Shown piece after piece: positions 57,569 through 64,000 of a stretch of DNA of 64,000 nucleotides. Below the pieces are notes generated by a model. That model searched no databases. It was not told the DNA's origin and saw only the letters and a program-made list of their open reading frames with translations. Every line of letters starts with the position of its first letter. Position 1 is the first letter of the stretch. Source of the DNA: Pseudomonas denitrificans (nom. rej.) (lineage in GTDB: Bacteria; Pseudomonadota; Gammaproteobacteria; Pseudomonadales; Pseudomonadaceae). The translations under genes and the position numbers were made by a program. The stretch lies in assembly GCF_008807415.1 (NCBI RefSeq), contig NZ_CP043626.1, positions 5,618,501-5,682,500 on the forward strand, in the 5' to 3' direction.

Positions 57569-59428
57569 TCAGGAAAGCGTGCGCTCGGCCATATCCACCG
57601 GCCACACGCACGTCTGGTTGCGGCCCTTGTGCTTGGCCGCGTAGAGCGCCTGGTCAGCCTGGGCGATCAACTGATCCGGCTCGGCGTCCTGCCCCGGCGT
57701 GGCGATGGCCAGGCCGATACTCACGGTCAGTCGTCCCAGCTCAGCGGACGGGTGCGCGATGCCCATCTGGGCCACGCGCTGGTGGACGCGCGCGGCGACA
57801 TGACTGGCGCCTTCCAGCCCGGTGTCGGTGAGGATGATGACGAACTCTTCGCCACCATACCGGCAAGCCACATCGCCTTCGCGTTGCAGGCACTCCTGCA
57901 GGCAGCTGGCGAGGCGCCGTAGCGCATCGTCGCCGGCCAGGTGGCCGAGGCAGTCGTTGAAGCGCTTGAAATGGTCGACGTCGAGCATCAGTACCGCCAG
58001 CGGCGCGTCGGCGCGGCGCAGGCGGCGCCATTCGCTCTGCAGCTGGCGGTCGAAATAGCGGCGGTTGAACAGGCCGGTGAGGCCGTCCTGCTGCGAGAGC
58101 TTGTGCAGCTGCGCTTCCAGTTGCAGGCGCTCGCTGTTGTCGCGGGCCACGGCGATCAGGTAGTCGCGGTCGCCCTGGTGGATCAGCTGGGTGTTGATCT
58201 CCGCCGGCTGCAGGCTGCCGTCGCGGCGCTGCATCTCGCGCTGGAAGATCATCGACAGGTTCAACCGATGCGCCTGCTGCACCAGCTGGAGCCAGGCGTG
58301 GAAGCCGGGGATCAGCCGCTCCGGGTCATCGCGCAGCAGGTGGCGGAACTCCTCGGCGCTGTAGCCCAGGCCGTTGTAGGTGGCGCGGTTCATGTGCAGC
58401 AGCTCGCGCTGTTGCAGGTCGAAGATGAACAGCGCGTCGCGGCTGGAGTCGGTGAGGTCCAGCGCCAGTTGTAGCCGTTCGCGGCTGTCGCGCAGATGTG
58501 CTTCCACCGACTGGCGTTGCTCCGCTTCCTGGCTGAGCAACTGGTTGCTGGCGCTCAGCGCGGTGGCTCGGCGGGCGTTCTCGCGGGCGAGGAACAGCGC
58601 CGCCACCAGCAGCAGGCTGATAGCCACGCCGCTGCCGAACACCACCATCGGCAACGGCGTGGACAGTGATTGCACGAGAGCCGGAGTGGGGCTGAGCTCC
58701 AGCTCGAAGCTGCGGTTGTTGAGCAGTCGTAGCGGCACCTGCAGGGTCTGTTCGGCATCGCCGGCGGGCTGGTTGCGCACGTAGAGTGGCCGGCCGTGCT
58801 CCAGCAGGCGCACGCTGAACAGGTGGTTGTCCGCCTGCCTGAGCAGGTTGTCCATCAGCGGGCCGACGCGGAAGACGCCCTGCATGAAGCCGTCGAACTG
58901 CAGCTGGTTGTTGGTATCGCGCAGGTAAACCGGGGTGTAGAGCACGAAGCCGCGCCCGCCCTGGACCAGCTCCACGCTGTCGCTCAGGCGTGGCTTGCCG
59001 CTGTCGCGGGCGGACATCGCCGTCGCGTAGTTGGGGTGCTGCGGGGAAAGCCGGAAGTTCAGCGCCGCCTCGTTGCCCTGCAGGGGCTCCAGCCAGCGGA
59101 TACGCAGCTCCGGGTCGGCCCACTGGATCGACTGGTAGCCGGGGAAGCTGCGCACGTAGAAGCGCGCGTCCAGCTCCCATTCGGCGCGGGGCATGCGGCC
59201 GTGGTGGGTCCACAGCTGGGCGAGCAGGTCCAGGCCCTGGACCTGCTCGTGAAGGTTGGCTTCCAGCTGGTGCGCGAGGCTGCGCCCCTGGTAGGTCAGG
59301 CGCTCCTGTACGCGCTGCCGCTCGCTGCTCGCCAGTTCCTCACCCAGCCAGGCACTGGCAAGCAGGAGCACGCAGAGCAGACCGCCAAGCCCGAGGTAGG
59401 AAGCTAGTGAGGACTGAAGGCGGTGCAT
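57569..59428 (-). CDS. membrane CHASE-PAS-GGDEF diguanylate cyclase
   Basis: The 619-residue protein has a membrane helix at about 12-30, a periplasmic CHASE sensor domain (about 60-250; FYVRSFPGYQSIQWAD, GFVLYTPVYLRD), a second helix near 262-282, a PAS domain (about 320-440) and a GGDEF domain (455-615). The active site reads GGEEF (525-529) and the inhibitory I-site RxxD is at 516-519. So it should make c-di-GMP with product feedback. A periplasmic signal, possibly an amino-acid-like or peptide ligand, would control it. Stand-alone gene, convergent with yhhJ. Confidence 0.92.
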   Translation of the reverse strand: MHRLQSSLASYLGLGGLLCVLLLASAWLGEELASSERQRVQERLTYQGRSLAHQLEANLHEQVQGLDLLAQLWTHHGRMPRAEWELDARFYVRSFPGYQSIQWADPELRIRWLEPLQGNEAALNFRLSPQHPNYATAMSARDSGKPRLSDSVELVQGGRGFVLYTPVYLRDTNNQLQFDGFMQGVFRVGPLMDNLLRQADNHLFSVRLLEHGRPLYVRNQPAGDAEQTLQVPLRLLNNRSFELELSPTPALVQSLSTPLPMVVFGSGVAISLLLVAALFLARENARRATALSASNQLLSQEAEQRQSVEAHLRDSRERLQLALDLTDSSRDALFIFDLQQRELLHMNRATYNGLGYSAEEFRHLLRDDPERLIPGFHAWLQLVQQAHRLNLSMIFQREMQRRDGSLQPAEINTQLIHQGDRDYLIAVARDNSERLQLEAQLHKLSQQDGLTGLFNRRYFDRQLQSEWRRLRRADAPLAVLMLDVDHFKRFNDCLGHLAGDDALRRLASCLQECLQREGDVACRYGGEEFVIILTDTGLEGASHVAARVHQRVAQMGIAHPSAELGRLTVSIGLAIATPGQDAEPDQLIAQADQALYAAKHKGRNQTCVWPVDMAERTLS

Positions 59429-59472
59429 GCGGCGAATTCCGGGGGCTTCAGTAACCTAATAGCACAGTGCCT

Positions 59473-59934
59473 CTACTTGTGCGCCAGGCCGACGACGATC
59501 GCCCACTGTTCGGCAGTGACCGGCATCACCGACAGGCGGCTGCCCTTTTGCACCAGGGGCATCTCTTCCAACCCGGCCTGTGCCTTGAGGGTGCCCAGCG
59601 GCAGCACCGAGCGGAAGGCCTCGACGAAACTCACGTCGCGGGCCGTCCAGGGATTCTTCTCGTCGCTGGCCTTGGGGTCGTGGTAGTGGCTTTTCGGGTC
59701 GAGCGCGGTCGGGTCCGCATAGGGCTCGCCGTCGATCTGCGCGATGCCGGCGATGCCAGGCTCCGGGCAGCTGGAGTGGTAGAAGAAGAACAGGTCGCCA
59801 GGCTGCATGCTGCGCATGAAGTTGCGTGCCTGGTAATTGCGCACGCCGTCCCAGCGCGCGGTCTTCAGGCGCTGCAGGTCGTGGATCGAGAGTTCGTCGG
59901 GCTCGGATTTCATCAGCCAGTAAGCGCGTGCCAT
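59473..59934 (-). CDS. EVE domain protein
   Basis: The 153-residue protein is an EVE (PUA-like) domain alone: YWLMKSEPDELSIHDL at the start, WDGVRNYQARNFMRSMQPGDLFFFYHSSCPEPGIAGIA (shortened) and SVMPVTAEQWAIV at the end. EVE domains bind modified nucleobases or RNA and are common near DNA-modification systems, though none is near here. Cytoplasmic. It diverges from the small membrane protein gene at 60259. Confidence 0.9.
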   Translation of the reverse strand: MARAYWLMKSEPDELSIHDLQRLKTARWDGVRNYQARNFMRSMQPGDLFFFYHSSCPEPGIAGIAQIDGEPYADPTALDPKSHYHDPKASDEKNPWTARDVSFVEAFRSVLPLGTLKAQAGLEEMPLVQKGSRLSVMPVTAEQWAIVVGLAHK

Positions 59935-60258
59935 CCGCGAGGGTCTCCTTGTGCGTGGCGGGTAATGATCTTTTTCTGATTTGGCTAAGGGTAGGCGGGC
60001 AGGCGTTTCCCTGCGACAAGCTGCCGGCTCGCCGGAAACAAATTGTAGGAAGAAGATGTAGGAATACCGGCATGAACATTGCCTGAAAGTGCCGGAAGTT
60101 TTGGGGGCGACTGCTCCTCCGACGATCGGTTGGCGTCAGAATTGCGAGAAGCTTTTCATTGTCGGAGAATGCCGCCGTTTTTAGCTTGGCCTGCCGGACG
60201 GATAAAAAAACCACCGCCGGCCATCGTTGACAGTTTGCCTGGAAGGGGGAGGCAATCG
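59935..60258. promoter_or_regulatory. divergent spacer, EVE gene to small membrane protein
   Basis: 324 bases without a clear gene. It must contain both promoters; TTGACAGTTTGCC at 60228-60240 is a fair -35-like start but I see no strong -10. A run of seven A lies near 60204. No RNA gene recognised. Confidence 0.4.
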
Positions 60259-60393
60259 ATGAAACGCAAGCCTGATCTTTTGTGGGTGTTGGTAATACTT
60301 TTCGGTCTGGGTGTCGTCACTACCGGTTACACCCAGAGCCTGTGGGAACAACGCCAGGGCAACGCCCCGGTGCAGGTCACCCAGCAGCCCTGA
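60259..60393 (+). CDS. 44-residue single-span membrane protein
   Basis: A short gene with GGGGGAGG nine bases before ATG 60259. The product starts basic (MKRKPD), then one membrane helix (LLWVLVILFGLGVVTTGY, residues 8-25) and a polar tail ending in VTQQP. It is a plausible real gene of Pseudomonas, similar to short proteins I recall at this place, but no function is known. It ends 24 bases from ygfA on the opposite strand. Too small for strong proof. Confidence 0.6.
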   Translation: MKRKPDLLWVLVILFGLGVVTTGYTQSLWEQRQGNAPVQVTQQP

Positions 60394-60417
60394 TCCAGGG
60401 GATTGCTGCCGCCACGG

Positions 60418-61047
60418 TTATCGCAAGGAACGCGATGCCGTCGCGAGACGGCCATACCAGCCGCCGTCCGTCACTATGCCCATCAGTGGCACATCCCAGC
60501 TCGCCAGCTCCAGCTTGTCGACCTTCTGGCACTCGTGCGCCAGGCCCAATAGCGTCGGTTTCTGCCAATTTTTGCGCATGCCCAGGTAGGCCAGGGTCCG
60601 GTCGTAAAAGCCCTTGCCCATCCCCAGGCGGCCGCCCTGCGGGTCAAAACCGACCAGCGGTAGCAGCAGCAGGTCCAGCGCCCAGGCGGGGCGCTGGCGC
60701 CCGCGGTCGGCCTGCGGTTCGGCGATGTTGAAGCGGTTGCGTACCCAGCGCTCGCCGATGCCTACCTGCTGGAAGGTCATGTGCGTGCGCGGCCAGTCGG
60801 AGAGCACCGGCAGGTAGGTCGCCTTGCCGCGCTTCTGCGCAGCCTTCATCAACGGGCGCGGGTCGATTTCGCCGTCAGCCGGCAAGTACAGGGCAATGTG
60901 CTTCGCCCGGCGGAACAGCGGATGCTGCGCGAGCTGGCGATACAGGGCCTGGGCGGCGAGGCGTTGCTGAAGGGGAGTGAGCGCGCGTCTGGCCTGGCGC
61001 AGCTGGCGGCGCAGGACAGGGCGGGAAAGACCATCGGAGTGAATCAT
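60418..61047 (-). CDS. ygfA: 5-formyltetrahydrofolate cyclo-ligase
   Basis: The 209-residue enzyme converts 5-formyl-THF to 5,10-methenyl-THF with ATP. Motifs are LRRQLRQARRALTPLQQRLAAQ at the N-terminus, LLLLPLVGFDPQGGRLGMGKGFYDRTLAYL (shortened; GMGKGFYDR binds ATP) and the C-terminal region ASWDVPLMGIVTDGG. The start is set at 61047 (MIHSDGLSRP); an ATG eight codons earlier lies within the 3' end of 6S RNA. Its place directly downstream of ssrS is general in gammaproteobacteria. Confidence 0.95.
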   Translation of the reverse strand: MIHSDGLSRPVLRRQLRQARRALTPLQQRLAAQALYRQLAQHPLFRRAKHIALYLPADGEIDPRPLMKAAQKRGKATYLPVLSDWPRTHMTFQQVGIGERWVRNRFNIAEPQADRGRQRPAWALDLLLLPLVGFDPQGGRLGMGKGFYDRTLAYLGMRKNWQKPTLLGLAHECQKVDKLELASWDVPLMGIVTDGGWYGRLATASRSLR

Positions 61048-61054
61048 GGAAGGG

Positions 61055-61233
61055 TAAAGCTCCCCGGACATGCCGCTGTCGGGTTAGCCCTTGAACCCGA
61101 GAGTTCAAGGTGGTGGTTGCAGTAGGCTTTAAGGCTTTCCGTCGTGCGGACATGCACACCAGCCCAACTGGCAACCCCCGTTGTTGCAATTATCGGCTCA
61201 GGGACATCACCGACTGGCAAACACACCAGGGAG
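61055..61233 (-). ncRNA. ssrS: 6S RNA
   Basis: The transcript on the minus strand runs from CTCCCTGG (61233) to CCGGGGAGC (about 61059), whose ends pair. The central open bubble and closing stem ends are as in gammaproteobacterial 6S RNA, and the CTTGAACTCTCGGGTTCAAG hairpin (61090-61115 region) near the 3' part is typical for Pseudomonas. It binds sigma-70 RNA polymerase by mimicking an open promoter and peaks in stationary phase. Gene order zapA-ssrS-ygfA supports it. Ends are placed by pairing, within a few bases. Confidence 0.92.
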
Positions 61234-61240
61234 CGAGGCG

Positions 61241-61270
61241 ATTATACCCCAAGGAAATTTCCCTGGTCAG
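61241..61270 (-). promoter_or_regulatory. sigma-70 promoter of 6S RNA
   Basis: On the minus strand a perfect TATAAT (-10, 61241-61246) lies eight bases before the 6S start. An 18-base spacer leads to CTGACC (61265-61270), a moderate match to TTGACA. The -35 overlaps the zapA stop codon. Confidence 0.8.
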
Positions 61271-61596
61271 ACTTCACCCTGGTCTTTATCGGTGGTAGGG
61301 GTGTCTGTGGTCAGGGCGCGATCCACGCGCTCGAGCAGTTCGCGCACGCGCTCACGGGTGGAGCCGCTGTCGTGCTCGACGCGCTCCTGCTTGTGCAGCA
61401 GGTCGTGAGTGATGTTCAGGGCCGCCATCACCGCGACACGGTCGGCACCGATCACTTTGCCGCTGGAACGGATCTCGCGCATCTTGCTGTCCAGATAGCG
61501 CGCGGCGCTTTCCAGGTTGACGCGCTCGTCCGCAGGGCACGCGATGCAGTACTCCTTGTCGAGGATTTGGACGTTCAGGGTATTCGACTGGCTCAT
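61267..61596 (-). CDS. zapA: cell division protein ZapA
   Basis: The 109-residue protein matches ZapA, which bundles FtsZ at the division ring. The N-terminal beta part (NTLNVQILDKEYCIACP) and helical part (RYLDSKMREIRSSGKVIGADRVAVMAALNI; quoted only partly as DSKMREIRSSG) are characteristic, followed by a coiled coil. It overlaps the next upstream gene by four bases (ATGA), and precedes the 6S RNA gene, a very conserved arrangement. Confidence 0.95.
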   Translation of the reverse strand: MSQSNTLNVQILDKEYCIACPADERVNLESAARYLDSKMREIRSSGKVIGADRVAVMAALNITHDLLHKQERVEHDSGSTRERVRELLERVDRALTTDTPTTDKDQGEV

Positions 61597-61802
61597 GAGT
61601 CCTGCTCCAGGGCTTTAAGACGCAAAATCATCGCTTCGACCTTCTGCCGAGCCAAATCGTTCTTCTCGATCAGATGGGCGCGTTCTTCCCGCCAGCTTTT
61701 CTCGTTCGCCCGCAGCAGCCGGTTCTCGGCCTTTAGCTGTTCCAGGCGCTGGAGCAGCAGGTCGAACTTGGCGATCAGCGCGTGCAGGTCGGCGTCTTCC
61801 AT
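61593..61802 (-). CDS. ZapB-like / TIGR02449 small coiled-coil protein
   Basis: The 69-residue protein is wholly coiled coil (LIAKFDLLLQRLEQLKAENRLLRANEK, shortened) and is of the TIGR02449 family found upstream of zapA in gammaproteobacteria. By context and shape it may work with ZapA at the division site, similar to ZapB, but evidence is indirect. It overlaps zapA by four bases so the pair is co-translated. Confidence 0.9.
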   Translation of the reverse strand: MEDADLHALIAKFDLLLQRLEQLKAENRLLRANEKSWREERAHLIEKNDLARQKVEAMILRLKALEQDS

Positions 61803-61984
61803 GGGCTCTCGCTTGGGAGTTGCTTAAGTAATCGAGAACTATATAGGACTGCCGTGGGGGTGGGTCAACGCACGGCTGCCCGGCGCGTCGTCACATGGTC
61901 TTGCGGTGTGCGCCGGTGCTAGGATAACGGACCATATTCTATGCGCGGCGCCTGATGGCGCCTAGCCGTCACCCGGGTTCGATC

Positions 61985-62539
61985 ATGTCCACTTCCAGCT
62001 CCGCCTATACCGCCTTCGCCGCCCTGCTCGCCGAGGCCGCCCTGCCCATTTCCCCCGCCGAACTGCACGGCCACCTGCTCGGCCGCGTCTGCGCCGGGTC
62101 TGGTTTCGACCAGGGCGAATGGCTGCAGGCCGCCGGTGAACTGCTCGGCGGCGAGCCGGGCGAGCGCCTGGGCGCGGCCTTGGGCGGCCTGCTGGGCATG
62201 GTCCAGCAGGATTTCAGCCAGGGCGAGATGGCCGTGGTGCTGATGCTGCCCAATGACGATGCGCCGCTGGCCGAGCGCGCCGTGGCCCTGGGCCAGTGGT
62301 GCCAGGGCTTCCTCGCCGGCTTCGGCCTGGCGCTGCGTTCCCCCAGCCTGTCCGACGAAGCCGACGAAGTGCTGCAGGACATCGCCGCCATCGCCCAGGT
62401 CGGCGGCCAGCTGGAAGAATCCGAAGACGGCGAGGCCGACTACATGGAAGTGCAGGAGTACCTGCGCGTCGCCCCGCTGCTGCTGTTCTCCGAATTCGGC
62501 AAGGTGCCGGCACCGGCCGAGAAACCCTCCCTGCATTGA
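61985..62539 (+). CDS. ygfB: UPF0149 family protein YgfB
   Basis: The 184-residue protein of the YgfB/UPF0149 family is all-alpha, with [18 protein letters not shown] at the N-terminus and [12 protein letters not shown] typical of it, plus an acidic C-terminus. In P. aeruginosa YgfB influences beta-lactam resistance via ampDh3 regulation, as I recall. The start is ATG 61985 ([11 protein letters not shown]). It precedes pepP by eight bases in one operon with ubiH. Confidence 0.92.
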   Translation: MSTSSSAYTAFAALLAEAALPISPAELHGHLLGRVCAGSGFDQGEWLQAAGELLGGEPGERLGAALGGLLGMVQQDFSQGEMAVVLMLPNDDAPLAERAVALGQWCQGFLAGFGLALRSPSLSDEADEVLQDIAAIAQVGGQLEESEDGEADYMEVQEYLRVAPLLLFSEFGKVPAPAEKPSLH

Positions 62540-62547
62540 GGTCGCGC

Positions 62548-63882
62548 ATGATCCGTATCGCCAAGTCGGAATACGCCCGTCGTCGCAAGGCGCTGATGGC
62601 GCAGATGGAACCCAACAGCATCGCCATTCTCCCGGCGGCGCCGATGTACATCCGCAACCGCGACGTCGAGCACGTCTACCGCCAGGACAGCGATTTCCAG
62701 TACCTCACCGGCTTCCCCGAGCCGGAAGCGGTGATGGCGCTGATCCCCGGCCGCGAGCATGGCGAGTACGTGCTGTTCTGCCGCGAGCGCGATCCGGAGC
62801 GTGAACTCTGGGACGGCCTGCGCGCCGGCCAGGACGGTGCCATCGGCACCTTCGGCGCCGACGACGCCTTCCCCATCGGCGATATCGACGACATCCTTCC
62901 CGGCCTGATCGAGGGGCGAGACCGCGTGTACTACGCGCTGGGCGCCAACCAGGAATTCGACCGCCGGCTGATGGACTGGATCAACGTGATCCGCTCCAAG
63001 GCGCGCCAGGGTGCGCAGCCGCCGAACGAGTTCGTCGCCCTCGACCACCTGCTGCACGACCAGCGCCTGTACAAGAGCGCCGGCGAGGTGAAGGTGATGC
63101 GCTATGCCGCGGAAGTCTCCGCCGGTGCGCACATCCGCGCCATGCAGGCCTGCCGTCCGGGCCTCTACGAGTTCCACCTGGAAGCCGAGCTGGAATACGC
63201 CTTCCGCCTGGGCGGCGCGAAGATGCCGGCCTACGGCTCCATCGTCGCCACCGGCCGCAACGCCTGCATCCTGCACTACCGGGAGAACGACGCGCAGATC
63301 AAGGACGGCGACCTGATCCTGATCGACGCCGGCTGCGAGATCGACTGCTACGCCAGCGATATCACCCGCACCTTCCCCGCCAGCGGCACCTTCAGCCCCG
63401 AGCAGAAGGCCATCTACCAGCTGGTGCTGGATGCCAACATGGCGGCCTTCGACTACATCGCTCCGGGCCGCCACTGGAACGAAGCCCACGAGGCCACCGT
63501 GCGGGTCATCACCGCCGGCCTGGTGGAGCTGGGCCTGCTCAAGGGCGACGTCGACGAGCTGATCGAGCGCGAAGCCTACAAGGCCTTCTACATGCACCGT
63601 GCCGGCCACTGGCTGGGCATGGACGTGCACGATGTCGGCGAGTACCGCGTCGGCGGCGAATGGCGCGTGCTCGAACCGGGCATGGCGATGACCGTCGAGC
63701 CGGGCATCTACATCTCCCCGGACAACACCGACGTGCCGAAGAAGTGGCGCGGCATCGGCGTGCGCATCGAGGACGATGTGGTCGTGACCAAGACCGGCTG
63801 CGAAGTGCTGACCAATGGCGTGCCGAAAACCGTCGCCGAGATCGAAGCGCTGATGGCCGAGGCCAAGGCCCAGGCCGCCTGA
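62548..63882 (+). CDS. pepP: Xaa-Pro aminopeptidase P
   Basis: The 444-residue metallopeptidase removes the N-terminal residue before proline. It has an N-terminal domain (1-175) and a pita-bread catalytic domain with metal ligands in LILIDAGCEIDCYASDITRTFP (Asp pair; shortened), HRAGHWLGMDVHDVGEY (His) and GMAMTVEPGIYI and IGVRIEDDVVV (Glu residues). The length equals P. aeruginosa PepP. It begins eight bases after ygfB and is followed by ubiH after one base. Confidence 0.96.
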   Translation: MIRIAKSEYARRRKALMAQMEPNSIAILPAAPMYIRNRDVEHVYRQDSDFQYLTGFPEPEAVMALIPGREHGEYVLFCRERDPERELWDGLRAGQDGAIGTFGADDAFPIGDIDDILPGLIEGRDRVYYALGANQEFDRRLMDWINVIRSKARQGAQPPNEFVALDHLLHDQRLYKSAGEVKVMRYAAEVSAGAHIRAMQACRPGLYEFHLEAELEYAFRLGGAKMPAYGSIVATGRNACILHYRENDAQIKDGDLILIDAGCEIDCYASDITRTFPASGTFSPEQKAIYQLVLDANMAAFDYIAPGRHWNEAHEATVRVITAGLVELGLLKGDVDELIEREAYKAFYMHRAGHWLGMDVHDVGEYRVGGEWRVLEPGMAMTVEPGIYISPDNTDVPKKWRGIGVRIEDDVVVTKTGCEVLTNGVPKTVAEIEALMAEAKAQAA

Positions 63883-63883
63883 C

Positions 63884-64000
63884 ATGCAACGTACGCAACT
63901 GGCCATCATCGGTGGCGGACTCGTCGGCGCAAGCCTTGCGCTGATCCTCCAGGCCGGCGCCCGCGCGCGCGGCTGGCAGATCGTGCTGATCGAGCCCTTC
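63884..64000 (+). CDS. ubiH: 2-octaprenyl-6-methoxyphenyl hydroxylase, N-terminal 39 residues
   Basis: Only the first 39 codons lie in the window. They form the FAD-binding Rossmann strand-turn-helix AIIGGGLVGASLALIL followed by VLIEPF. With pepP one base upstream, this is UbiH, a flavin monooxygenase of ubiquinone synthesis, as in E. coli and P. aeruginosa (ygfB-pepP-ubiH). The sister VisC/UbiI is a less likely alternative. Confidence 0.88.
   Translation, partial: MQRTQLAIIGGGLVGASLALILQAGARARGWQIVLIEPF

Overview
The window is chromosomal DNA from a GC-rich Pseudomonas, most likely near the P. aeruginosa / P. nitroreducens / P. citronellolis group. The evidence is gene content and order. 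From argH to ubiH (about 9-64 kb) the order fimS-algR-hemC-hemD-hemX-hemY, dsbB, algQ-algP, yheS, terC, hemB-ppk / ppx, trxA, rho, ubiD, rbbA module, ygfA-ssrS-zapA-zapB-like-ygfB-pepP-ubiH matches what I remember of the PAO1 PA5264-PA5223 block. No phage, transposase, rRNA or CRISPR array is visible. There is one tRNA (Arg-CCG) and one 6S RNA.

Layout. 1-2.1 kb: minus-strand operon of a metal-dependent amidohydrolase, a MarC-family membrane protein and a truncated MarR-like regulator. 2.4-3.3 kb: lytic-transglycosylase-like lipoprotein and tRNA-Arg. 3.3-6.9 kb: gabD-gabT (GABA to succinate) behind an unusually long leader with palindromes and a possible 62-codon ORF. 7.1-8.3 kb: response-regulator-like HDOD protein whose phospho-acceptor Asp is Glu. 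8.3-21.4 kb: argH, the AlgZ(FimS)/AlgR two-component system, hemCDXY, a PQQ-type sugar dehydrogenase, dsbB, algQ and the KPAA-repeat protein AlgP. 21.5-30.8 kb: ABC-F ATPase, small MscS protein, TerC, LysE, FTR1 iron permease fused to cytochrome c, YaiI, ElbB, sterol-desaturase-like protein, DedA. 31-41 kb: hemB-ppk, ppx, trxA, rho, ubiD and a ferredoxin-flavin reductase.

40.9-50.5 kb is the accessory part. A LysR regulator diverges from a PotABCD-type ABC transporter, followed by an amidase-signature hydrolase, malonyl-CoA decarboxylase and malonate-CoA ligase. The inferred logic is import of an amide-linked malonyl compound, release of malonate, activation to malonyl-CoA and decarboxylation to acetyl-CoA. 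Two copies of a palindromic repeat (39728-39804 and 50554-50638) flank it. 50.8-64 kb returns to the conserved backbone: quinone oxidoreductase, FliL-like protein, YbhG/RbbA/YhhJ export module, CHASE-GGDEF diguanylate cyclase, EVE protein, ygfA, 6S RNA, zapA and partners, pepP and the start of ubiH.

Two genes carry single-base disruptions with the lost C-terminus readable in another frame: hemD (G run at 14226-14229) and the PotA-like ATPase (near 42937). Both look like a missing G, so either sequencing errors or real lesions. All functions are assigned by reading motifs and from memory of families; no database search was run.
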